From contig JAWKHH010000002.1 of the NCBI GenBank assembly GCA_041394945.1, forward strand, positions 504,501 through 568,500: DNA of 64,000 nucleotides, written 5' to 3'. The notes beneath the pieces are model-generated. The model was not told where the DNA came from, did not search any database, and worked only from the letters and a program-made list of their open reading frames with translations. Source of the DNA: Bryobacteraceae bacterium (lineage in GTDB: Bacteria; Acidobacteriota; Terriglobia; Bryobacterales; Bryobacteraceae). Position numbers and translations under genes: made by a program. Numbering within the stretch: the stretch's first letter is position 1; every line of letters starts with the position of its first letter. Shown piece by piece: positions 33,346-42,435 of this stretch.

Positions 33346-35993
33346 TGAGAAGCTCCGGAATCCGCTGGCTCGACAAATTTCGCCTCCGCCTCCGTTCTCT
33401 CACTCGGGGCAGGCGCATGGACGAGGAAGCGGACTCCGAACTGGCCTTTCACTTCGAGGAAACGGTGGCGTCACATATTGCCGCCGGAATGTCCCGCGCC
33501 GACGCGCGCCGCAAGGCCCGGCTGGACTTCGGTTTTCCCGATCCCCTGCGTGAGCAGATGCGCGAAGCCCGCGGCGTACACTGGATCGAGAATCTGGCGC
33601 GCGACGTGGGCTACGCTTGGCGCGGCTTGCGCGCGCAACCCGCCTTCGCACTGTCGGCGATCGCCGCGCTCGCCCTGGGAGCCGGCTTCAACGCCGCCGT
33701 CTTTACGCTTCTCTATTCGCTGCTGCTGCGGCCGTTGCCGGCGCCCGGCGCTGCCTCGGTTTTCAACGTGCATGTTGGCACGCAGGGCGACGGCAGCCGC
33801 TCCAATCACGGCTCCGAGTATGTCGTCTCCTACCCGGAGGCGGTCTACATCCGCAACCACACCACCGGCGCGAACGTGGGCTTGCTCGGACGCACGCCCA
33901 TTGCCTGGAACGACGGTAACCGGCGTTTGGCCGCGCACCTCGTTTCGGAAAACTACTTCGCCGTGATTGCTGCGCGCCCCAGACTGGGCCGCTTCTTCAC
34001 GCCGGGGGAGTCCGCGCCGGAACGGTCGCGGTTGGCGGTGCTCTCGCACTCCCTGTGGGTGGCCCAGTTCGCGTCGGACCCGAACGTCGTCGGCCGAACG
34101 CTGATTCTCAACCGTCAGCCGTTCGAAGTCATCGGCGTGGCGGAGGCGGATGTCATCGGGTCGGAATTGCAGCGTCCGGACCTGTGGCTGCCCATCGGCG
34201 CCGAACCCATCGCGCGGCCCCTGGGCAGCCTGCTGGAGCAGCCGGAGCAGGCCTGGGTGAAGCTCCTCGCGCGGCGGCGCGAGGGTGTCGCCGAGTCCGT
34301 CATGACGGCGGAACTCCGGTTGGTGGCCGCGCAATCGCTCGCGCGGCACTACAAGAACCGGACCGTCCGCGCAACCATACGTCGGGCCGCGTTCCTGAAC
34401 AGTCCCGACGTTGCCCGGGAGGGCGCCGCGCCGCTCGGCGTTCTCGTCGCCGCCGTCGTATTGATACTGCTGGTGGCATGCGCCAACGTGGCGAATATGC
34501 AGTTGGCGCGCGGAACCGTGCGCGCTCGCGAGGTGGCGATCCGCCTCGCCATCGGCGCCAGCCGCGGCCGAATCCTGCAGCAGTTGCTGGTGGAAAGCAC
34601 ATTGCTGGCTCTGGGTGGAGCCATCGCCGGCCTGGCTCTCGGGCAGGCCGCCGCTCGCTTCGTGATCTCGCGCCTCGGCCCGGCTGGAGGCGTGACCGTG
34701 GATCTCTCGCCGGACTGGAATTTTGTTTCCTACCTGATCGGCCTCGTCGTTCTCTCCACGGTCGTGTTCGGATTCGCGCCCGCCGCGCAGATGCTTCGCG
34801 CGGGACTCACGGCGTCCATCAAGGGCGATTCCGCGCCGGGAGCCGCCGGCGGACGTTGGCTTCCCGCGCTGCTGGTGGGCGGCCAAGTGGCGGCCTCCGT
34901 GGCGCTCTTGATCGCTTCACTGGTTCTCGTGCGGGGCTTCTGGTCCGGGCTCGCCATGGACCCCGGGCACGCGCGCTCGAATGTCATGGTGTCCGTGCTG
35001 GACCTCAGTGCGGCGGGCGCGCCGGCCGAGTCCACCGAACAGCGATGGCGGAGCCTGATCGATCGTGTCTCGCGAATGCCGCGGGTTCGCTCGGTTTCCC
35101 GGGCGGCTCTGCCGCCGGTTCGCGCCACGTCCCGAATGGGGGCGAACCAGATCGAGGTGGATGGGAAGGCGGCGCCGGGCGCCATCACCATCCAGCAGTT
35201 CGCCGTCGATGAAGGATACCTGCGCACTATGGGGATAGGACTCGTGGAGGGCCGTGAGTTTACGCGGCGGGATCTCGCCGCCGGCGCGCGGTCCATTATC
35301 GTGGACCAGCGTTTGGCCGATCGTTACTTTCCGGGACGGAGCGCCATCGGGCGTCGCATCAACGGCCTGGAGGTGGTCGGCGTCGCCGCCCCGCTCAGAG
35401 GCTTTACGCGGGAGTCGGCTGCCGTTCCCGCGCAGTACACGCCCATCGAACCTTTGGCCGTGGCCGCGCTGGTGGTCCGGTACGAGGGTCCCCGGGAGGA
35501 CTTTTCGCGGACCTTGCGGGCGGAACTGAAGGCCATCGACCCCGCTCTGATGGTGGAGGCGGAGGACATCGCCGACATCATTGAGGATCGGATCTCAACG
35601 GTCAAGCTCATTGCCACCATCGCGCTTGCCATCGGCGTCTCCGCGTTGCTGCTTGCCTGTACCGGCATCTACGGCTTGGTTTCATTCTTGATGAGCCGGC
35701 GCACCCGGGAGATCGGGATCCGGCTGGCGCTCGGGGGCTCGAAGCAAGGCGTTGTGGGGGCCGTGGCCCGGCCCGGGCTGCGGGCGATCCTGGCCGGGTG
35801 GCTCGCCGGCATGTTGACCGCGGCGGTCGCCACGCGACTGCTCGAAAGCTTCTTGTATGGACTGAACCCGCTGGACCCCGTTTCGTTCGCGGCGGCGGGA
35901 GCTGCGATGGCTCTGGTGGCGGCGATATCCATCCTGGTTCCGGTCCACCGTGCCCTCCGCATCGATCCGGCCCGCGTGCTCCGGCTCGAGTGA
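33345..35993 (+). CDS. ADOP family orphan ABC permease (MacB/FtsX type)
   Basis: 882 residues. The N-terminal cytoplasmic domain RRMDEEADSELAFHFEE, with SRADARRKARLDFG, is specific to acidobacterial duplicated orphan permeases. Two MacB periplasmic-core plus FtsX modules follow: the first with LARDVGYAWRGLRAQPAFA, ALALGAGFNAAVFTLLYSLL and VVLILLVACANVANMQLARG; the second ends LLLACTGIYGLVSFLMSRRTREIGIRLALGG. There are eight membrane segments. No ATPase domain is present and none is encoded nearby, hence orphan. In MacB-like systems such permeases move substrates across the envelope mechanically. The start ATG 33345 overlaps the padR stop. Confidence 0.9.
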   Translation: MRSSGIRWLDKFRLRLRSLTRGRRMDEEADSELAFHFEETVASHIAAGMSRADARRKARLDFGFPDPLREQMREARGVHWIENLARDVGYAWRGLRAQPAFALSAIAALALGAGFNAAVFTLLYSLLLRPLPAPGAASVFNVHVGTQGDGSRSNHGSEYVVSYPEAVYIRNHTTGANVGLLGRTPIAWNDGNRRLAAHLVSENYFAVIAARPRLGRFFTPGESAPERSRLAVLSHSLWVAQFASDPNVVGRTLILNRQPFEVIGVAEADVIGSELQRPDLWLPIGAEPIARPLGSLLEQPEQAWVKLLARRREGVAESVMTAELRLVAAQSLARHYKNRTVRATIRRAAFLNSPDVAREGAAPLGVLVAAVVLILLVACANVANMQLARGTVRAREVAIRLAIGASRGRILQQLLVESTLLALGGAIAGLALGQAAARFVISRLGPAGGVTVDLSPDWNFVSYLIGLVVLSTVVFGFAPAAQMLRAGLTASIKGDSAPGAAGGRWLPALLVGGQVAASVALLIASLVLVRGFWSGLAMDPGHARSNVMVSVLDLSAAGAPAESTEQRWRSLIDRVSRMPRVRSVSRAALPPVRATSRMGANQIEVDGKAAPGAITIQQFAVDEGYLRTMGIGLVEGREFTRRDLAAGARSIIVDQRLADRYFPGRSAIGRRINGLEVVGVAAPLRGFTRESAAVPAQYTPIEPLAVAALVVRYEGPREDFSRTLRAELKAIDPALMVEAEDIADIIEDRISTVKLIATIALAIGVSALLLACTGIYGLVSFLMSRRTREIGIRLALGGSKQGVVGAVARPGLRAILAGWLAGMLTAAVATRLLESFLYGLNPLDPVSFAAAGAAMALVAAISILVPVHRALRIDPARVLRLE

Positions 35994-36027
35994 CGCCGGG
36001 CCGCTGGTGCGCCGATGGGCCCCGCGC

Positions 36028-36033
36028 TACACT
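36028..36033 (+). promoter_or_regulatory. -10-like box TACACT before mrdA
   Basis: GCTACACT with the hexamer ending 16 nt before ATG 36050; no Shine-Dalgarno sequence between. Confidence 0.4.
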
Positions 36034-36049
36034 GAAGTAGCTCGGGCAA

Positions 36050-37942
36050 ATGGCCGTAAATCCTCCCCCACCCGATCTCGAGCGCGACAAGGAGCACCAG
36101 GTCCGCGCAGTCCTCCGCGACGACACCAGTTTCGCGTCTGCTCGCATCACCATCTTCCAGTACGTCGCCGTCACTATTGTTCTCTACCTGCTCGCCGGCT
36201 TCTGGATGGTCCAGGTCCAACAAGGCGACTACTACGCCGACCTCGCCGCCAAGAACCGCATCCGCGCCACTCCTATCCTCGCCCCCCGCGGCAAGATCCT
36301 CGATCGCGACGGCCGCGTCATCGTCGACAACCAAGCCTCTTTCAGCCTCGGCATCAATCGCGAAAAGCTCCGCGACGAACATCTCGACCCCATCTGCGCC
36401 GGCCTCGATATCGATTGCGACAACCTTCGCGACCGCCTCCGCCGCTTCGATCGCTCCCGCTCCCGCCTCACCACCGTTCCCGTCGCCGAGAGCCTCACTC
36501 CCGCTCAAATCGCCTTCGTCGAGGCCCGCCGCGACGAAGCCACATTCCCGGAACTCGAGGTGCTGCAGGATCACCGCCGCGTCTACCCGCGCGAGGGCTT
36601 CCTCGCTCACGTCACCGGCTACGTCGGGGAAGTCAGCGAATACGAACTGGGCACCGCCGAGTTTGTCCGCTACAAACAAGGCGACCTCATCGGCAAGGCC
36701 GGCGTCGAGCGCTGGCACAATGACCTGCTGATGGGCGAAGACGGCCAGCGCCGCGTCATCGTCGACAATCGGGGCCGCGAGATCAACGTCATCGCCAAGA
36801 AGGAAGCCATCGCCGGCGCCACCATCCGCCTTACCATCGATCTCGACCTCCAGGCCGTCGCCGATGTCTCCATGAACGGCCGCCGCGGCGCGCTCGTCGC
36901 CCTCGACCCTCGTACCGGCGAAGTCCTCGCCCTTCTCAGCAATCCCACCTTCGACCCCAACAAGTTCGTCGGCCGCATCCGCCGCGCCGATTGGGACGAG
37001 ATCCGCAACAACCCGGATCGCCCCATGTTCAACCGGGCCATCCAAACTCACCTCGCGCCCGGCTCCACATTCAAGCCCATCGTCGCCATGGCCGGCCTCG
37101 AATCCGGCGCCATCGACGAAGAGACTGAGTTCCACTGCGCCGGCGGCGCCAGCTTCTACGGCCACTACCGCAAGTGCCATTCCGTGCACGGTCCGGTGTC
37201 GCTCCACCGCGCCATCAAGCAGTCCTGCGACGTCTTCTTCTATAACTTGGGCAACCGGCTCGGCGTGGATCGCATCGCTGAGTTCGCCAATCTCGCCGGA
37301 CTCGGCCAGAAGACCGGCATCGACCTTCCCTCGGAATACGAAGGCCTTGTCCCCTCCAAGCGCTGGAAGATCCGCACCTTTCGCCAGCCCTGGTTTCCCG
37401 GCGAAGTCATCTCCGTCGCCATCGGCCAAGGCGCCGTCGAACTTACTCCCCTGCAACTGGCTCACGCCCTCGGCGGACTCGCCCTCGGCGGCTTCTGGGC
37501 TCAGCCCCACCTGCTGGCCTCTCCCGCTCCGAAACTGCCCGAACCGCGCCAACACAAGCTGCGCCAGGAAACCGTGCGGCCCATCGTCGCCGGCATGTAC
37601 GGCGTCATGAATGAGGCAGGCGGCACCGCCGTCCGCCATCGCATGGAAGGCGTTCCCATCTGCGGGAAAACCGGGACGGCGCAGACGGTCTCGAACCAGC
37701 TCGCCAATTCCCGCCGCGACCCCAAGACCGGCAAAACGGCTTTCACCGACAACGCCTGGTTCGTCGGCTACGCCCCGTGCGACAAACCGGAAATCGCCGT
37801 TGCCGCCCTGCTCGAAGGCGGCGAGCATGGTGACCGCGCAGCACCGCCGGTCCGCGACGTCATCCTTTCTTATTTCGCCAAGAAGGCGCGCAAACAGCCC
37901 GGCGCCGTCCTTAGCGCCGCCGCCGGGAGGCAGAAGCCTTGA
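36050..37942 (+). CDS. mrdA: Penicillin-binding protein 2 (peptidoglycan transpeptidase)
   Basis: 630 residues. A single N-terminal anchor helix (ITIFQYVAVTIVLYLLAGFW), the pedestal domain RATPILAPRGKILDRDGRVI, and the transpeptidase with S339-T-F-K (catalytic Ser), S392-C-D and K540-T-G. GQGAVELTPLQLAHA is also typical of PBP2. It cross-links peptidoglycan in the elongasome together with RodA, encoded 44 bp downstream. mreBCD are not in the window, so they presumably lie elsewhere. Length and domain order are normal. Confidence 0.93.
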   Translation: MAVNPPPPDLERDKEHQVRAVLRDDTSFASARITIFQYVAVTIVLYLLAGFWMVQVQQGDYYADLAAKNRIRATPILAPRGKILDRDGRVIVDNQASFSLGINREKLRDEHLDPICAGLDIDCDNLRDRLRRFDRSRSRLTTVPVAESLTPAQIAFVEARRDEATFPELEVLQDHRRVYPREGFLAHVTGYVGEVSEYELGTAEFVRYKQGDLIGKAGVERWHNDLLMGEDGQRRVIVDNRGREINVIAKKEAIAGATIRLTIDLDLQAVADVSMNGRRGALVALDPRTGEVLALLSNPTFDPNKFVGRIRRADWDEIRNNPDRPMFNRAIQTHLAPGSTFKPIVAMAGLESGAIDEETEFHCAGGASFYGHYRKCHSVHGPVSLHRAIKQSCDVFFYNLGNRLGVDRIAEFANLAGLGQKTGIDLPSEYEGLVPSKRWKIRTFRQPWFPGEVISVAIGQGAVELTPLQLAHALGGLALGGFWAQPHLLASPAPKLPEPRQHKLRQETVRPIVAGMYGVMNEAGGTAVRHRMEGVPICGKTGTAQTVSNQLANSRRDPKTGKTAFTDNAWFVGYAPCDKPEIAVAALLEGGEHGDRAAPPVRDVILSYFAKKARKQPGAVLSAAAGRQKP

Positions 37943-37986
37943 GGCCGAGGCGCCTGGCCAAGTGCGGGACCCGGAGGAGCCTCTAG

Positions 37987-39084
37987 ATGGCCTCGTCCTA
38001 TCGCCGCATTCGCGACATTGACTGGCTGATGGTCTCCGTCGCCCTGTGCATCTGCGCGCTCGGCGTCCTCCAGATTTTCAGCGCCACGCACGAAACCCGT
38101 TGGGAAGCTTCCTGGTGGAAACAGATCGTCTTCATCGGGGTTGGGCTTCTCCTGCTGTGGCTCATCACCACGGTCGACTACCACACCCTGATGGCCCAGG
38201 TCCCCATCTACTACGCGCTGGCGGTTGGTCTGCTGATACTAGTGCTTCTCGTAGGCACCAGCGGAGGTGGCGCGCGCCGCTGGATTCCTATCTTCGGCGG
38301 CTTTCACTTCCAAGTGTCCGAGTTCGCCAAATTGGTGATAATATTGCTGGTAGCCAGATATTTGACAAACCAGAAGCGAGAGCACCTGGAGGGCGTCGAG
38401 ATTCTGAAAGTCTTGGCCCTGATCGTGGTGCCGATGGCCCTGGTGATGAAGGAACCGGACCTTGGGACCGCGCTGACTTACTTGCCGGTCCTGGCGATGG
38501 GTGTCTTTCTTGCCGGTCTGCGCATGCAGCAATTCCTCGTAATCGGGATTGTCGCCGTGGTGGTGCCCCTGTTCGCATACCACTTCGTCCTGCATGACTA
38601 TCAGCGCAGCCGGTTGCACACCTTCCTCAATCCGGAACTGGATCCGAGGGGTCGCGGGTATCAGGTCATCCAGTCGCAGATCGCCGTCGGCTCCGGTGGT
38701 ATGTGGGGCCGGGGCGTGACGCAGGGTACGCAGACCCAAGGCCGGTTTCTGCCGGCCACGCACACGGATTTTATCTTCGCTGCGTTTGGCGAAGAGCACG
38801 GTTTCGTGGGCGTTTCCGTCGTTCTCGCGTTGTATTTGCTGTTGTTGCTGCAGATCGTGCAGAGTGCGCAATCGGCGCCGGATCGCGCCGGGATGTATAT
38901 CTGCATGGGCGTTGCGTCGTTGTTGCTGTTCCACGTCCTCGTGAACGTCGGAATGGTTGTGGGACGGATGCCGGTCACCGGGATCCCGTTGCCCCTGATG
39001 AGTTACGGGGGCTCGAACACAATCTCGATGTTCATGATGCTCGGGCTGGTGAACAACGTGCGGCTGCGGCGGTTTGTAAGCTAA
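37987..39084 (+). CDS. rodA: Rod-shape-determining protein RodA (SEDS glycosyltransferase)
   Basis: 365 residues with about 10 membrane segments of the FtsW/RodA/SpoVE fold. It starts YRRIRDIDWLMVSVALCICA and has GARRWIPIFGGFHFQVSEFAKL, MKEPDLGTALTYLP, the segment IAVGSGGMWGRGVTQGTQTQ and FLPATHTDFIFAAFGEEHGF, and ends PLPLMSYGGSNTISMFMMLG. It polymerises lipid II into glycan strands during elongation and pairs with PBP2 just upstream. RodA rather than FtsW is indicated by the mrdA neighbour and the short tail. Confidence 0.95.
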   Translation: MASSYRRIRDIDWLMVSVALCICALGVLQIFSATHETRWEASWWKQIVFIGVGLLLLWLITTVDYHTLMAQVPIYYALAVGLLILVLLVGTSGGGARRWIPIFGGFHFQVSEFAKLVIILLVARYLTNQKREHLEGVEILKVLALIVVPMALVMKEPDLGTALTYLPVLAMGVFLAGLRMQQFLVIGIVAVVVPLFAYHFVLHDYQRSRLHTFLNPELDPRGRGYQVIQSQIAVGSGGMWGRGVTQGTQTQGRFLPATHTDFIFAAFGEEHGFVGVSVVLALYLLLLLQIVQSAQSAPDRAGMYICMGVASLLLFHVLVNVGMVVGRMPVTGIPLPLMSYGGSNTISMFMMLGLVNNVRLRRFVS

Positions 39085-39449
39085 CCTCGCCCGGTTGTTT
39101 CCGCGGCGGGCGCCGGGCCGGATGTTTCGGTCCGCTTACCCGGCCTGGAGGCCGGAGAAATGGATTTCGCCGCGCGTGCGCGGCTTCGGTTGGATTTTGG
39201 GCGCGCCGGTGGCATCTCTTGCTTCCGATGGCGCGCTGGCAGATTAATAGGTGGCGGCTTTGAACGGAGGCAGGTGGGCGCCCGGGAGTACGGTGCGCGG
39301 CCGAGCGTTCGCCGCGATGGAGTTTGAAACTTTGACGATCCTTTCGTTTCGGGTCCTGCCGGTAGCGGGCAGGCCTGCCTTTGGCTCCTCTCCATCCCGG
39401 TGTCCCCTTTTTCCTCTCGCCTTTGCCGCTCCGGAAGCGGAGATTCGCA
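39085..39449. other. Intergenic 5' leader region of the RNase E/G gene
   Basis: 365 bp with no supported gene. It holds a hairpin-forming CCGGCCTGGAGGCCGG at about 39139-39154 and the perfect 12-bp palindrome GGCAGGCCTGCC at 39368-39379. RNase E transcripts in other bacteria carry long structured leaders used for feedback control; this region could do the same, which is inference only. Confidence 0.35.
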
Positions 39450-42071
39450 ATGACCAAGGAACTGGTGATTTCTTCCAATCGCCATGAAACCAAACTTGCC
39501 GTCCTTGAGGACGATCAACTCGTAGAAATCTACTTCCAACGCTCCAACGAGTATTCGCTCGTCGGCAGCGTTCACAAGGGCCGCGTCACTCGCGTTCTGC
39601 CCGGAATGCAGTCCGCCTTCGTCGACATCGGCCTCGAGCGCGACGCATTCCTCTACGTTTCCGACTTCCTCGAACAGTCCGGCGAAGACTACGAGCGTAT
39701 TTCTACCGCCGACGAGCGCGGAGACCGGGATCGCGGAGATCGTGAGCGCGGCCGCCGAGGCGACCGTGGCGAACGCGGCGAACGCGGCGAACGGGGGGAT
39801 CGAGGCGAACGCGGCGCCCGCCAGTCGGCGCCCGCCCCCACCGAAGAAGCCGCCGCCGAAATCGTCGAAGCGCCAGCCGCCGACGCCGCCGCCGAGGGAG
39901 AACCCCAAGCCGCCGCTCCCGCTGATCGATCGGGCGCCGCAGCCCCGGCCGGTGACCGCGGAGACCGCGATAGCCGCCGCACCCGTGGCCGCCGCCGCCG
40001 CCGCCGCGGCCGGGGCAACGGGTTCCCTGAATCGAAGTATGCATCGGCGTCCGACGTTCCCGCCGACGAGGAGGAAGAGACGTCCGCCGCGGCCGAACCC
40101 GTCGATGACTCATCCGACGACGAACCACTCGTCCTCCCCGGCGAATCCATCGCCAAGTACCGCGCATCGGCTCCCGCCGCGCCGTCCATCGAAGACGACG
40201 AATCCGAATCCGAATCCGATACCGCCGATGAGCCCGCCGTCGAGGCGCTCGCCGACGAAGAACCCGCCGACGAGGAGTCCGCCGACGAGATCGCCGATAT
40301 CCGCGCCGAGGTCGAAGCCATCGTGGCTGCGCGCGAAGACGACGAGATCAGTGAGGTAGAGACAGAAGCCGCTGACATCGAAACCGACGAGGACTCTGCC
40401 GAGGACGCCGCGGAATCCCGCACCGATGCGGATGACGTCGAGGAAGCCGAAGCCGCGGCTTACGAAATCGTCGATCGCCTCGACGACGACGATACGGAAT
40501 CGGAACCGGCCGACGAGCCCGATGCCGTCGAGTCGGCCAGCTCGGATGAGGAAGCCGCGGACGAGGAAGAAACCCCCGCCGAGGCATCCGCCGAAGTGCG
40601 CGAGGAAGTGCCTGCCGCCCGCTACATCCAGCGTGGATCGCGCCGCATTCGCCGCCGGGGAGGCCGCGGTGAGCGCGGTGACCGTGGTGGAGATCGTGGA
40701 GATCGCGGTGACCGGAGCGCCACCGCCCGCTCCGGTGACACAACCGTGGAGCAGCCCGCCGAAGGCGCCGCGCCGGAAACGCGTCCCCAGGGCCGTGAAC
40801 GCGGAGAGGGGCGCGAACGCGGCGAGGGCCGTGAAGGCCGCCGCGACCGCCGTGCCGAACGGCCGCCGCTGCCCTCCATCGCCGACCTCCTCAAGGAAGG
40901 CCAGGAGATCATCGTCCAGATCGCCAAGGAGCCGCTCGGCCAAAAGGGCGCCCGCATCACCTCGCACATCGCGATGCCGGGCCGATACGTGGTCTACATG
41001 CCCACTCTCGATCACCTCGGCGTCTCCCGCAAGGTGGGCAGCGACTCCGAGCGCCAGCGCCTGAAACGCATCGTCCAGACCCATGCCCAGGGCATGACCG
41101 GCGGCTTCATCGTCCGCACGGCCGGCGAAGGCAAGCCCGAAGCCGACCTCGCCGCCGACATGAACTACCTCTACAACCAGTGGCTCGATATCCGGAAGAA
41201 GGCCGAGAAACGGCACGCTCCGGCGTTGCTCCACCACGACCTCGAACTCGTAACACGGACCCTGCGGGACCAGGTGGGCGATCAGTTCAAGGCCATCTGG
41301 GTGGACAACGAGGAACTGTATGAATCCGTGGTCGGCTTCCTTGAGCGGTTCCAGCCGGCGCTGGTGAACCGCGTGAAGCTCTACACTCGCGAGGCCCCCG
41401 TCTTCGACACCTTCAATGTCACTTCGGAGCTCGAAAAGGCGCTCCGCCCGAAGGTCTGGCTCAAGAGCGGCGGCTACATCGTCATCAACCAGACCGAGGC
41501 GCTCGTGGCCATCGATATCAACACCGGTAAGTACGTGGGTAAGTCAAACCGGCTCGAAGATACGATCGTCAAGACGAACATCGAAGCCGTAAAGGAGATT
41601 GTCCGCCAGGTGCGCCTGCGCGACCTCGGCGGAATCATCGTCGTCGACTTCATCGACATGGACGAGCGCAAGAATCGCCAGAAGGTGATGCAGGCGCTCG
41701 AGGAAGCGATGCGGCTCGACCGCGCTCCCTACAAGATTCTCCAGTTCAACGATTTCGGCCTCGTAGCCATCACGCGCCGCCGCGTGAAGCAGAGCCTCGA
41801 GCGCGCCCTCTGCATGCCGTGCACCACCTGCGAAGGCGCCGGCTACGTGAAGAGTGTGTCCACCATCGTCGGCGAAGTCCTCACCGAGGCGCACAAGATC
41901 GCTCCGGCGCTCGAAGGCAAGGACGTCATGCTGCGCGTCAGCCCCGAGGTCGCCAAGGCGCTGAAGTCGGCCGAGGAGAACTACCTCCAGGAACTTGAAG
42001 ACATCCTCGGGCGCACCGTGATCGTCAAGAGCGATCCGCTGCTGCACCCCGAGAAGTTCGACCTCGGGTAG
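39450..42071 (+). CDS. RNase E/G family endoribonuclease with giant insertion in the S1 domain
   Basis: 873 residues. S1 domain first half: YSLVGSVHKGRVTRVLPGMQ and AFVDIGLERDAFLYVSDF (to ~residue 78). Residues ~79-470 are an insertion: RGE/GDR repeats, then a long Asp/Glu/Ala/Ser-rich stretch, then again GRGERGDRGGDRGDRGDR-type and GRERGEG repeats. The S1 fold resumes IADLLKEGQEIIVQIAKEPLGQKGARITSH. The catalytic DNase I-like region has AIDINTGKYVGKSNR and VVDFIDMDERKNR with the Mg-binding Asp pair; the zinc-link is CMPCTTCEGAG. The protein ends shortly after, like RNase G, so the disordered scaffold region sits inside S1 rather than at the C-terminus. Start ATG 39450 with GCGGAGA as ribosome binding site. 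It processes rRNA and mRNA. Confidence 0.93.
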   Translation: MTKELVISSNRHETKLAVLEDDQLVEIYFQRSNEYSLVGSVHKGRVTRVLPGMQSAFVDIGLERDAFLYVSDFLEQSGEDYERISTADERGDRDRGDRERGRRGDRGERGERGERGDRGERGARQSAPAPTEEAAAEIVEAPAADAAAEGEPQAAAPADRSGAAAPAGDRGDRDSRRTRGRRRRRRGRGNGFPESKYASASDVPADEEEETSAAAEPVDDSSDDEPLVLPGESIAKYRASAPAAPSIEDDESESESDTADEPAVEALADEEPADEESADEIADIRAEVEAIVAAREDDEISEVETEAADIETDEDSAEDAAESRTDADDVEEAEAAAYEIVDRLDDDDTESEPADEPDAVESASSDEEAADEEETPAEASAEVREEVPAARYIQRGSRRIRRRGGRGERGDRGGDRGDRGDRSATARSGDTTVEQPAEGAAPETRPQGRERGEGRERGEGREGRRDRRAERPPLPSIADLLKEGQEIIVQIAKEPLGQKGARITSHIAMPGRYVVYMPTLDHLGVSRKVGSDSERQRLKRIVQTHAQGMTGGFIVRTAGEGKPEADLAADMNYLYNQWLDIRKKAEKRHAPALLHHDLELVTRTLRDQVGDQFKAIWVDNEELYESVVGFLERFQPALVNRVKLYTREAPVFDTFNVTSELEKALRPKVWLKSGGYIVINQTEALVAIDINTGKYVGKSNRLEDTIVKTNIEAVKEIVRQVRLRDLGGIIVVDFIDMDERKNRQKVMQALEEAMRLDRAPYKILQFNDFGLVAITRRRVKQSLERALCMPCTTCEGAGYVKSVSTIVGEVLTEAHKIAPALEGKDVMLRVSPEVAKALKSAEENYLQELEDILGRTVIVKSDPLLHPEKFDLG

Positions 42072-42435
42072 CGGCCGCCGGCGAAGACCGGATCCCATCG
42101 CGCGCGGCTCCGGTCCGCGCGGGAGCGCCGTCTTTGCGGCAAGCGCCTTCAGCGCCGTTGGACCCGCCATCCACAGAGAATGCGGCGAGCGCCCGCTTGC
42201 CCTTGAGGGTTGGCCAGCTTGAGAAAAGGCGCCCGATTTCGAAAGTCCGCAACAGTATGGCTCCGGCGCTCGGCGCTTGGGCCGCGCCTGCTTGGTGCGT
42301 CGTCGCTTTTTGGACGCCGGCTCGTCCAGGTCGGCCCGCACAACCAAATTCGCCAGCGCATCGGCGGCCACTCCAGCCAAGTCCGCCGCGGTGGGCCGGC
42401 GACCCGTCCCAACCGATCCGATAAACTAACTGGGC
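42072..42435. other. Gap between RNase E/G and hydrolase genes
   Basis: 364 bp. A minus-strand frame at about 42240-42380 reads AADALANLVVRADLDEPASK followed by a basic KKRRRTKQARPKRR stretch and could be a gene remnant, but it has only a TTG start, runs into the antisense of the RNase gene and matches nothing I recognise. No terminator with a T tract was found. Confidence 0.3.
42422..42427 (+). promoter_or_regulatory. -10-like box TAAACT before hydrolase 1
   Basis: TAAACT ends 8 nt before ATG 42436 without a ribosome binding site, the same layout as at several other genes in this window. Confidence 0.4.

Noticed and set aside
39690..39830. Repetitive GCGAACGCGG-type DNA that could be a non-coding tandem repeat
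   Set aside because: It lies in frame inside the RNase E/G gene and encodes the GERGERGDR protein repeats.
42240..42380. Minus-strand coding-like stretch with KKRRRTKQARPKRR in the gap upstream of hydrolase 1
   Set aside because: Only a TTG start, no ribosome binding site, runs into antisense of the RNase E/G gene and no family match; listed only as a note in the gap entry.
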